DNA of 64,000 nt from Onchocerca volvulus (Eukaryota > Nematoda > Chromadorea > Rhabditida > Onchocercidae): positions 15,059,661 to 15,123,660 of the forward strand of contig HG738137.1 in NCBI GenBank assembly GCA_000499405.2. The letters run 5' to 3'. The position numbers and the translations under genes are program-made. The notes beneath the pieces were generated by a model that saw only the letters and a list, made by a program, of their open reading frames with translations, was not told where the DNA came from and did no database searches. This document shows positions 37,398-48,671 of this stretch, piece after piece. Every line of letters begins with the position of its first letter. Within the stretch, counting starts at the first letter, position 1.

Positions 37398-39045
37398 TGT
37401 TCTTTTTCAATTTTCGAAATTTCTCTTCTGATTCGAATACCCAATAGCGCACCGTTGACTACCTTTAAATTCGAGAATGCCGATCAAATCGGAAAATAAA
37501 ATCAAAACAAAATACATATCAATTAATACATTAATTTACCAAGATAAGTTAAGCAAGTTTCAAAAACAGAACCAGGGAGTTTTCATGGAAAACTTGACCT
37601 GAAGTAAACTTTTCTAACTTTCGTAAACTTTTCAAAAATAACAAAAAAAAAAAAAAAAAAAATGTAATTCACGAAGCGCAGATACTGACAAATAATGAAT
37701 TTCAAAACGAATATCTTCCAGCACAAAGTTGATAATTCTGACGCACAAATTAAATGTGAATTTTCGATCATTCTAATATTAGGAAACCTTAATATTCAAA
37801 GAAATCTTACTATTTTTAGTATTATTCAATCATTCGGACAAAATTAGATTAAAATGAAAACAAAAAGCAATACTGAATTTTTCATAACTTGATCAGCAAC
37901 AAAAATTTAAAATATTGATTTCTAAACATTGATTGCTATAAAAATACGAATTTACAAGATAAGCAATATGCTTATAAACAACATTACGATAATTATCAGA
38001 AATAAAATCAACTTTTATTTTCAACAATCTTTGATATAAATATCCATCAAATATAATACAAAAAACATCCAACACAAATCTCACCATACTGCTCGACTAC
38101 TCTAATTAATACAGGATAATATATTCAGCGCTGTTAGGGAAATACAACACTTACCATAATAACCTTCAATTCTTTCGGGATCGGTCAACCATACGCGATA
38201 TAAATCAAGTAATGGTATATTCGCTTATGTAAAAGTGCATTGAAAGTAAGTAAACTTTGACAGTTTTCATTGTAACAACTGCTCTTAAAGTTAAAAAAAT
38301 TGTTAAAGTTGGTTGAAATCATTTACTGTTTCTCAATTTACCAAGAATAAAATTGAAAAATTGACAAAATTTTCAATAAATTCATATATCCCTTTCGAAT
38401 TCTACAAAAAATTTGTGAGTTGATTATGAAAGAAATATATTTTTATGTTGATGAAAACATTTAGTAAAAATATTAAATTTCTAGCAACTGAATATTAACT
38501 TAAGTAATAATTATTCTTTTAATTGACCGCAGTTTCACTCATACATTCGTTAAAGTACACTTCATTTATTTCCTGCTCGCATTTTTCTCGCTCTCCTCTC
38601 TTTGATCATGATTCATTAAAAATTTAAATTACAAAAATTCAAAACAAATAAATTCAATAACAGGCAATTTTTGCAACATGACTACCGAACAACTAAAATA
38701 CAAATACTCACAAATATCTCCAAAGAATGAAACAATATAGGCTCCTAAATTTAAGTTTATTATGACAGCACTGACTAAGTCATCGGCAATATCAACAAAT
38801 AAATCATTATGGCTAATAAATGTAAAATGTATATTTAATTCATTCTTACATATTGAATTGTATTGTTGTGTTTCACAGTTATAGAAAAAATTCAAAAGAG
38901 TAAAAGAAGAAGAAAGCCATCAACTGCAAAGGAAGAAGGTTTTAACTTTACAACTGCAGCGTAAAGTTAAAACCTGCATAAGAAAAGCTTCAGATTCGCA
39001 AAAACTGAGAAAACTATAATGCGCGATAATATAAAAAATCGCATA
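37398..39045. other. Intergenic, ROMO1 to Pin1
   Basis: Mostly spacer. On the minus strand 38140-38235 contains an exon-like stretch (acceptor ACATAAG, frame LLDLYRVWLTDPERIEGYYG, donor GTAAGT) that would splice in phase to 37455-37399 just 5' of ROMO1; see findings. The frame at 38629-38895 looks like chance. Confidence 0.4.
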
Positions 39046-40799
39046 TTATGCAATTCGATAAATAAGATGTAAGCCCGAATCAGTGTCAATTATATCGCTC
39101 AGCTGTCCGACCTGAAAAGAAAAATTAACAATAATTTCCTGATTTCTAAAGTATGTACGGTTATTTTTAAAAAATTCGAATTATATAGTCCTATATAAAA
39201 ACTTCCTAGGCAACGTCCACAAACATTTTCTCTTCCAACAATCAGTAGAAACGCAACAGAATTGACGGAGCATTTTTTGCGGAAAAAATTAAGCATGCCG
39301 ATTTAGTCTTTCTTTTCTTTTAAAATATGTCATAAAAATCAATTTATGGCATCATAACATATTTAGGTTGCAACATATCATATTTCAGCATTTCGCTCAT
39401 TCCCATATTTCTAAACAGATTATCAGTATAAGCTTAACAGCAACGATATTTCTAAAATTTATCTCAAATGTAGTAAAAATTACTCCAAGAGCAAAAGCCG
39501 CATCTTCAAAAGATTTCTGCATTTGTCGCCGTTTGAAAAACCCTAAATCACCACCTCGCTTTGCTGAAGAACAATCACTAAATTCTTTCGCCAAATCTCT
39601 CATTTTTGCTTTTTTATCAGATGCCTCCTCAATTTGCTTTCTATAACCTGAAAAAAAAAAAAAACCTGTCTATCTCACTTTTCAAAAAAAGATTTCTCGT
39701 TGAGAAATATGTAATATCAAAAAAAGTAATAATAATATTAACAAATACAATATAAAATAGATTAAAAATTAATCTAATTCCTTGTTCAGATTTCTTCATG
39801 TCTAACATTTTATCTGGGAAATGCGAAAATAAAGGCACTTTTAGAACAGCTATTAACATAGCCTTCATCTTGGTGAGCAAAACTTTATCTTACAATTTGT
39901 CAGAAATTTCTCAAAAAATATGATTAAAAAATGGAAAATTTTTCTTTTTTTGCAAAAGAAAAAAAAACACTGGAAAAATGAATCAGACCAGTCAAAATCT
40001 TCCTCGCATCTTCTTTTGATCGTGTAATAACATCTGAGCGCCAAGATGAAGGACGCCTCGAACCACTATGTTTTACTAACAAATGCGCACAATGTACCTA
40101 CAAATAACGCACATCAATAACTTATCAAATATATTCTCAAGACAAATAAAGATTATGATAACAAACCAAAAAATTTAGCTCATGGTTTAAAGTGCATTTT
40201 CGGTCCTTTTCCAGCAAAATTCAATAGAAAAAATAAGGCTATCATAGAATTATCAAATGATCTACGATGGATATTTTCTTTAAGAATTATATAATCAACA
40301 CACAAATTGCTAGTTTAAAGGATTTATTTAAATTTTTTATTCAAATCCATACAAATTAATGATTTAACATTTATTAAAATATTTCCAATTTTCGCAAATC
40401 TTTTATATGATGTAATGATATGTTAAATAGTCAAGAAAGAAAAAGCTTTTAAAACATACTTCATTCAAGCTTGCTTGCGCTGGATCAGCTGGTTTTGCGG
40501 GTCGTTCCCACTGACTGCGACCAGTGTATACATTGAAATAGTAAAATCGGTCTAAAAGATAACATAAACAAAGCCAATAAAAAGAAAACACTCAAGAACA
40601 AAAGATAGAGTAAAGAAAACTCTCAAACGATCAACAAACTAATCAGAAATATAATCCTTAAGTAAATAATAAACAAACTATTTGAGCGACTCATTCGTTT
40701 CTCCCATCCTTTCGGTAATTCCTTTATCTCTTCCTCCTCAATTTCATCGCCATCATCCGATCTACTACGTTTCTTTTCCGGTTCACTAGACGAAGACAT
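39046..40799 (-). CDS. pin1: Peptidyl-prolyl cis-trans isomerase Pin1 (WW + parvulin)
   Basis: Exons: 40799-40679, 40551-40460, 40097-39989, 39647-39484, 39111-39046; 552 nt, 183 residues. The N-terminus is an acidic/basic extension ([20 protein letters not shown]) absent from the 163-residue human enzyme; KKRSR could be a nuclear signal. The WW domain ([12 protein letters not shown] through [10 protein letters not shown]) keeps both Trp residues and binds phospho-Ser/Thr-Pro. The parvulin domain has the phosphate-binding basic cluster ([13 protein letters not shown]), the catalytic Cys region ([16 protein letters not shown]), the [14 protein letters not shown] core and the ending [16 protein letters not shown]. 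It isomerises pSer/pThr-Pro bonds in cell-cycle and transcription factors, mainly in the nucleus. FOXRED1 ends 565 bp upstream in the same direction. Confidence 0.96.
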
Positions 40800-41363
40800 C
40801 GAAAAGTGTACGTTAATTCACAGTAAGTACGTGAATTTTAAACAAAATATGAAACGTCTAGAAAATTTGAAATAAAAAGAGTTAACGATGAAATGCAATA
40901 AGCTTGAAAACATGCTTGGCATCAGACCTCTTCAGTGTGAATGAAGCAGTTTTACATATTATAAAACATCATTCTATGTATCCACAAAGTGTTAAATAAT
41001 GGTATGGTCTAAGGAGCATCAATCCTCTGAATAAATATAAGACGAAATATTCCTAGAAGATATTTATTGATACTATTATATTTTCATAAAACAAGAAAAT
41101 TTTTATCATTTAGTAAGCCAAAGAGAAACTATGCTGTATCACTAGAATCATTCAGCATTGCCTGAAAAGAATTAGGGATTATACAGGACACAGTATTACA
41201 TGAGTATCTTCCACAGAATGTCTACGAAGTAAACATCAAGTTATTAAGTTTATTTCTTCGCTAATAATTACTGATAATTAGAAAAAAAAGGACTAACAAT
41301 ACAAAATACAAACAAAAGTATTACGAAAGAATGATAATTACACCGGTGCATACATATTTTCAA
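40800..41363. other. Short FOXRED1-Pin1 spacer
   Basis: 564 bp with no coding signal: FOXRED1 3' UTR and the Pin1 upstream region. Spacing and orientation would permit a nematode operon with trans-splicing at Pin1, but no spliced-leader evidence can be read from DNA. Confidence 0.45.
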
Positions 41364-44300
41364 TTAACCATATTCTTCTTCTAATTTTTCCATCTTCACT
41401 AATCGTCTCATATCAAATTTCCGCAAATTTAATGATAAATATGCGCCTTCCAATAATTTCTCAGCATAACTTCGTCCAACAGCTAAGGCATGTTGCATTC
41501 CGCGATTCCCAAATCCACATAAGAAATGCAAATTTTGATAAAGTAAATGCTCTCCAATAACTGGTGAATTGTCGAATATATTCACATCTTCATAACCTGC
41601 CCAAGCATTTTTGATCTGGAAATTTCTCGATAGAGAAAATCTATGAAATAAATCAATAAAAATTAATTTATTGACATATGTTATCTGCTATTTTCAGTGT
41701 AAAATGCGTATTTTTTCTTCAACTTAATTATTTCATTTCACTTACAGAGATTTCATCTTTGTATAAGAGAGATTAATTTAATCGAGTCCAATTTATCTGC
41801 ACTATACACAAAGAAAATATAAAATGAGACTAGTATTTTGATATGCGTTATTTTCATTAAATAATAATTAATAATGAAAAAGAAAAAGACGCTTCTTTCT
41901 TCATAAATGAGGAATAAAACTGTTTATCAAGACTCTAAATTTCCATGCAGATTTCACATTGATGTTTTGCATTTAATTTACAGCGATGTCAGTCTAACAA
42001 TTCACTAACGAGAAAACTGTAGACATCTCAACAAAACTTACTTTCAAATTTTTAAATGTTGGAATCCGTTTCACTAAAACTGGCCATATATTATTATAAA
42101 AGTAATCGTAATCTACTTTCAAATTCGAGTGATCAATTTTTTCATCTTCTTCCTGCAAAATTACAACTATAAAAATAAGGAAAAAAAAATTCCTTACTTT
42201 ACTCATTTTCTGCAATACATCCGATATCTAAATACCTTACTTTACTCGGAATTTTTCCACAAATAAATGTATTGCCAACTTCTTCCATCAAACAATAAAC
42301 ACCACTGGGATCGACAAGAGCTGGCATATCCATAGCGGGAACGTCAGGTACATGTACAACAAACATCATACGCTTCCGTGCAACAACTGGTATCTTAACA
42401 GCCAACAAATCTCGCCCCTTACCTAAAAGTTCAAAACTCTTGTTGTACGGCTTCAAATTTTTTTAGATTTCAAAATTTTTCAATAAACAGTATTATACTT
42501 GCAAATATACAAGTGCCTTACCAATTCTTGCCATTTCAGCAATCCGACCAGACCAAGCACCAGCAGCAACAACAATATGACCAGATCGAATGATTCTTGC
42601 AGAAGCATCTGTCATTTCCGGACGAACCTACACATACATCCAATGATTTTATTGCCGCAAAGATATATTAAGGATACAAACAAAAAGAGGAAAACAAGGT
42701 TGAAGTCCCTACATAAGCTCCGTAAATATGCAAATTACGCCAAACTGCTTCATCAGCATCATCCGCAACACCATGTATTTCTGTAGTACCATATTTCTGA
42801 CCAAAATAAAAACCTGAAAATGCATAATTTACATTAAAAAATCATCTGGATATGCTTTTAATCCAAATTACGCTAGTGAAATTGAATCATATTCCTATTC
42901 CTTTTTTTTTTTTTCAAATTACTTGTATTTGTATTCTACATCCCATAAAGCTTTTTAATAGTTTCAATCCGACTAAATCAATTTCTATGCCTATGACAAA
43001 GGACAGAATACAAGAGGGATTGCTTAATCAGCGTTTCAAATATTGTGTTAAAGAAAGAAAATGCAATGCAACAAAGAAATTACCTGAAAATTTAAAAATA
43101 TCAGCGGCAATCATTAAATAGTGACAAAATTTTTTTGAAAATTTTCAAATTAAGTGCTCGGTCATTCAATAAAACGTCCCTGAATCATCAAATAGTTGCA
43201 GACTTGAAATGTTTTATTTTAGATTGCTTAAAAATGGATATATTGGTAATCTGCCTCTTTCGAAGAACAATTTATACTTTATATCTATTTCGTATTTAAA
43301 TTTCTCGGTAAATTTAATCGCTATTTAAGGTAACGAGAGTATTCGAGAGCAATTTTTTCCTCTATACAATATATATTGAAAACGTAGGCAACAAACAACA
43401 TTCTAAGATATTTCTTGCATACCTTCTACCTCTCCTTTAAGATACTGTACACCCAGAGTAAGGTTTTTTTCCCGTATAGCTGATAACAATTGCCAAGAGT
43501 CGATTACGCCTTCATTTTCCAAACCTGTAAAATTTCGTAAATAACTTTTATCTTATTTTCATCGTAAGCTAATAAAAGCAAATTTACCATATGAACCGAG
43601 CAATACATCATCAAAACTGATGAAGGGGAACTTAGCACATAATTGATTACGGTTCAGCAAATCAATGCGAGCACCATTTCGCCTGAAAAACTTTTTTAAA
43701 CTTCTGTGAAGTAATTTTACTAATACTTCTCTGAAATAATTTATTGATATTTTCTTGAATTTGTTTTTGCCAGTGAATCGATATTAGTATTCAGATTAAT
43801 GAGACGGACATAATGCTATTAAATGATTACACTCCACTACGCTGTTTTACTGATAGATTATCCCTGAAATCTAACGTCCAAATTTTGGTTTCAAAAAATT
43901 AAGGACTAAATTGAACTATCAGTTTATTAACTGCTTTAAAATTCAAAACCAAAACTAGGACAAATTAAGTAACAAAAGAAAAATCACATAAAATGAATTT
44001 GTGATGGATCTATACTACTATGACTCAATAAATTATTGGCTTCGATCGATTATTCATCGATAGAAGAATATTTTCAATAATTTTAATGCAATACACAATT
44101 ACACAAACGTTTGCATTTTCCAATTCCGTTGCAGTCGATCTACTTCTTCAGGTGTGCGAGCCAAATACATAAAACCCATTGGCAAAAAATGTATATCGGG
44201 AGGATCGTTGTCTAGAAACATTCAATATAAACTAAAAAGTACTACCTAATTCAACAGCACCAGCAATGAAAAAAAAGTAACAAATACGATGATGCAACTG

Positions 44301-46171
44301 TATCTGTAGAATTAATGAACAGACATTATCTTGCTTTTCTCATGGATGACTGAAATTTTAAAATGGAAATCTACCTAAAATGCGCAAATGCTCGCCAGCG
44401 TGACGAAGATATTCAGCGGCAAAAGCGGACATATTAACATGTTCTGCGATTGAAAACTGCTGCGAGATACCACCACATGTTAACATTGAAGCACACTGTG
44501 CAAACTGCAAGTTGACCATTATATTTAAAAAAGATAAAGAAAAATATGAAGTGAATTTTCAATTTCCACATCCAAAACTAATTTTCAAAGAAGCTAAACT
44601 TCAGATGAATTCTTTACAATATGCTTTGCCGCAGTTATGATTTGAAAACAGTTTGTCAGAGCTCTGAAACTACTACAAAGTACTAAGGTTTGAAATGAAA
44701 CTCATGCTCGAAAAAAAATGAAGAACAGGTTTTCAATATATCAATCATTTACAATCAAATGATAGCTTACACTGAAGGTTTTGAAATACTGAAAATTTTG
44801 CAAAATAAGTAAAACATGCTTGTCTTTAGATTAATTCAAAAGTTAAATGAATCGATAAGGTCAGAAAAGAAAAGTTTGAAAATTATGCCTTCTCGTTATT
44901 CTCTACAACTACCACTTTGAAGTCTTCATCACGAAATGCTTGTTTTAACCAATATGCAACTGACGACCCCATCAAACCACCTCCAATGATTAGTATCTAA
45001 AAAAAACTTCAGCTGAAGATTTATTAAGCTATATAAGTACTCTATCTTCACTGCGGATATGGGGTAGAAAAATTCAACTGACTGCGGATTATACTACAAC
45101 ATGTCTAAATATAGGTACAATCTAATACTTCACACTCACAACTTTCATTAATTGATATTCGATTGACCAATGTTATTGCAAAATTCTTCTAAAATGTTCT
45201 AATTTTGATAGCGTCGACGAAAACCGTAACAAAAAATTTTGAACAATGATGAAAAACAGCGCAGTATCAATACAATGATAACTGGACATTATGAATATAA
45301 TGATAACTACAACCATAACTAGCATCTAAGTAAATTACTTGAGTCTCGAAAGGAAACAATTCCAAATCCATCGTGTGTCGTTTGATGTGTGCAATGGGAT
45401 TATTTCTCTGATACGGATCCCTTCGGGCCTAAAATCTATGCAGAATAATTTGAAAAAAAATTCGAAAATCAGAATTTTGATTATTTAAGAAGATATTACG
45501 GTTTATTTTATTAAAACATATGAAAAAAAATTGGGAGAAAAGCTCCGAATAAGGAAAAAAAAGTGTTATGATGATGACCGAAAATAGGAAAAATTTCATG
45601 TCAATATGTTGGTATTTTCAAGGACAAAAATCGGAAATAATTTGAAATATAATCGAGGATAACTATTTACTTCTTTCCAGCGTCTTTTCCATCGTTTCAC
45701 ATCATACTTCAAAGCATACCACATTCGCTTCAAAACATCTTCCCCGGGCTCAAAATGTCTTTCGTTCTCGAAGTCTAAACGTTAAAAACATCGTATTCAC
45801 AGAAAGAAAAAAAAAATTCTAGCCATTCCCGTTGTTCTTTTTCTTCTCCCTTCAGGAATTCAAAAAATCATCAGAACTATTAGTAGTGTCAAAAAGTTAT
45901 GAAGGTTTTTTGATCACTGAAGATACATCCAGAATAAGAAAGAATAGCAGTGGGATCTGAAAAATCAAGTTTATTGTTTCGGCTAATATCTAAAACTGGA
46001 ATAATTATCAAAAAATTATTATTCAAATACTACTAAATCCATAACAAAAAATCACGCTAAGACTTACTCACTTTGCCACCTAATTGAAGGTGTTGTATGA
46101 AAGCATGCTGCATTGATCCTGAATGGTATCAGTTGATGAAAACTCGTCAGGATTTTTTTTGCAGTCCACAT
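41364..46171 (-). CDS. FOXRED1: FOXRED1, mitochondrial FAD-dependent oxidoreductase / complex I assembly factor
   Basis: Thirteen exons: 46171-46072, 45774-45671, 45428-45339, 44996-44889, 44504-44375, 44211-44109, 43682-43588, 43524-43423, 42813-42713, 42627-42522, 42422-42241, 42152-42042, 41615-41364; 1584 nt, 527 residues (human about 486). The N-terminus MWTAKKILTSFHQLIPFRIN is basic, Ser/Thr-rich and lacks acid residues, a typical mitochondrial presequence. The FAD dinucleotide motif is at residues 101-112 (IIGGGLMGSSVA), with beta-2 ending VVVVEN. Then come LTCGGISQQFSIAEHVNMSA, VRPEMTDASARIIRSGHIVV-AAGAWSG, and the C-terminal DAO part NAWAGYEDVNIFDNSPVIGE and LHFLCGFGNRGMQHALAVGR. The human protein is needed for NADH dehydrogenase assembly; its substrate is unknown. 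Intron 4 uses a GC donor (AAG|GCATAA): only this keeps phase and a gap-free match to the family. Confidence 0.94.
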
Positions 46172-46439
46172 TTCTGCAAAAAAAAAAAAAAAAAAAATCC
46201 ATGAAGACTATAAATTCACATTAAGCTACGCCAGCGTGATACATTATGGTGAACTTTTATCATGATGATAGCGAATAGGTAAAAGGTATAACATAGGTAT
46301 ACAACAAATAGGTATAACATGGAAAACATAACAAGAAAAAAAAAACTTTGATTAAACTATTATAAACTATACATGCTATAGCTTTAATTAAAAAACTAAA
46401 CGAAGGATACATGACTTTCGAACTTTATTAATTTTTTAA

Positions 46440-47066
46440 ATGAAGTTTATAAAATCCCTCAACTATAAGTGGGAGGGTTATTCTTATCACTCTATTATTT
46501 AAAACTCTAGTAATTATTAAATCTTTGTCAAGAGATCGGCAAACAATTTTATCAGCAAACGGTACTTTGGATTCTACTCCTACCAATGAAACTTCTCCAC
46601 GAGTTTCTGAGATTAACTATGGAAATTCTTTAGCTAAAGGTAGCAGTTTCTCTTTCAGATATTTCCTAACTCTTCTAATATGACCAAAAATTTTTCTTTC
46701 AGCATTATATCGAGCATTGCGTTACCGATGGTCATAACAAGAGGATTACCGCCATAGGTTGATCCGTGAGTTCCTGGGGTAATCGCTTCTGCTAAATAAT
46801 CTTTTATTAAACATGCAGCTATAGGGAATCCGTTGTCATAGTTTTCAGGCAAGTTAACATGTCAGACTCAGTTTCTATGTTCTGATAATGAAATAAGGAA
46901 TCGAAACGTCCATATCCACATTGCATTTCTTCAAAACATAAAATTATTCCTTGAGCTGTTGTTACTTCTTCCCGTTTTTGCAGGTGCTCTACATCTAGTG
47001 TGTACACTCCCCCTTTGCTTTGATAGGTTCTAAAAACACAGCAGTCTATCCGGCATGAAAGTTTTT
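46440..47066 (-). pseudogene. argD: Bacterial-type acetylornithine aminotransferase (argD) relic, probable Wolbachia transfer
   Basis: Minus-strand frames cover the C-terminal half of a class III PLP aminotransferase. 47066-46819 reads GGVYTLDVEHLQKREEVTTA, QGIILCFEEMQCGYGRFDSL and FHYQNIETESDMLTC. After a one-base deletion near 46835 the next frame reads FPIAACLIKDYLAEAITPGT, HGSTYGGNPLVMTIGNAMLD, IMLKEKF. After a further shift comes YLKEKLLPLAKEFP-stop-LISETRGE, then KVPFADKIVCRSLDKDLIIT and RVLNNRVIRITLPLIVEGFY. The pattern ITPGTHGSTYGGNPL..(T/A)(I/V)GNA(M/V)LD is that of alphaproteobacterial ArgD, not animal ornithine aminotransferase. The PLP-stacking D of the DE(I/V)QCG motif is E here. 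Wolbachia keep argD for diaminopimelate synthesis. No introns; N-terminal half missing. Confidence 0.75.
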
Positions 47067-47373
47067 CCACAATTTTTTTTTAAATACTACTTCCAAAAAA
47101 TATAGAATTGATTAACTAATGATGCAAATAACTTCAAATTTCTTTCAGTTAACTTTAAATGTCTTATTTATTCTAAAGGACAAAGTTTTTCTTCTTGTTA
47201 CATGTTTGGGAATAATGGTATTGCAACATACTAATAAAACAAAAATTCGTAGTGCTAGCAGATGCAATCATCAGATCTATAAATAAAATCGAATCATTAC
47301 CTAGTAATTAGGACAAGAAGTCTTCGTGGCATTACTCCATGTATTCATCTGGAATTGTCCAGAATTATCCTTG

Positions 47374-47409
<36 letters not shown>
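47374..47409. repeat. 36-bp poly(A) run
   Basis: Uninterrupted A on the plus strand in the spacer between the argD relic and KCC. Confidence 0.9.
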
Positions 47410-47411
<2 letters not shown>

Positions 47412-48671
47412 TAAATACACCAACCAACTAAATTATTGCCAAAAATTCATAGCAAGTCCTCGCTCCCATTTCCCTACTAGATTTTTCATTATCTTCGGTT
47501 ACTATTATGCTTAAACACAGTTGATATTTCAACAATTTCTCAATCTCTCCCAATCATAATTTCTCACAAATTCTATTAATTTCTATCGTCTCTTCAATCA
47601 AAATCATGTTTCTTCTATTTTCTATGATTACATAAAATTTCATAAATCTCAATAATCTCTGCTTTCGACCAAAATATTGCGTTTTATTCCATCGTTCACA
47701 TTCAACCGTATGTCTTATCCCCAAAAAAAACCATTATATTTTCTTTTCTCGTTCAATGGCGTTTCAAATAAAACTGAACTGTTGCATTCTCGACGTATGC
47801 TACGGATTATGAAATAGAAGATTTTAAGCATAAATAGTTGTGTAATTTATGATATTAATTATATCGATTACGTGGTGTGAAATCTATAGATTGGCGATGC
47901 ATGCGGAATTTCAATTTTTTTTTCTTAAATTTGAAAGAAATATGAATATTTCAGAACTTTAAAATAGTTCCTTTTCTGGAACTAAATCAATTTTTTTTCA
48001 AAAATAAATTTCGTTATTTGACTATGGAAATTTAGAAGTGTCACAATATGGTTTAAATTATGAAAAATTTTCTTTTTTTTTTTTTTGAACAGTCGTCTTG
48101 CTGTAACGTCTTCAGTGTAACTCTTAGCAACTACTGTTTATTGATTGAGGTTTTAGTGAATGATATTATGTGACGAGATTATTGATTGAACATGGTATTC
48201 AGAAAAGAATTTGAAAAAGAAAGAATATGTAACAGGAAGTATTTAAAGTCCGAAATTTCCGAATAAATATTTTCACGTTTCTTTTTTTTTTTTTTTTATA
48301 CTTTTCGAAGCAATATTTTCGACATTATTTAGCAACAATCGTATATTCACTTTAGTATGGGAAAAAAAAAAAAGAGAAAAATGAAGTAGCATGGAAAGAA
48401 TCGATAGATATTTCGTTCAGATATCAATTTTCTTTTTGCCCTTTTCAAATTCATCATTATGATAAAACTTCATTATTTTTTAAGGGAAAAACAATTTTTA
48501 TTTCAGATTACTATAACTTTAGTATTACATTCTTTTTTTTTTCGGAATATTTTAAAAAATAAAACAAAATTAGTGCTGCAAATTAATTTTTATAAATTAA
48601 AAAATCTGAATTTTTTTTTTTTTATTTATTTACAATAAATCAAAGTATGCATAAAGATTTCGATCGGCGAA

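Larger units (their letters stand above)
46172..48671. other. Intergenic, FOXRED1 to KCC, holding the argD relic
   Basis: Apart from the pseudogene this is AT-rich spacer. A36 occurs at 47374-47409. At 46280-46325 the word AGGTATAACAT recurs. TTTATTTATT near 48622, about 50 bp past the KCC stop, is a candidate KCC poly(A) signal on the minus strand. Confidence 0.5.

Noticed and set aside
38629..38895. 88-residue minus-strand frame with hydrophobic segments
   Set aside because: No splice or start context fits, the composition is that of AT-rich noise, and no family resemblance was seen.
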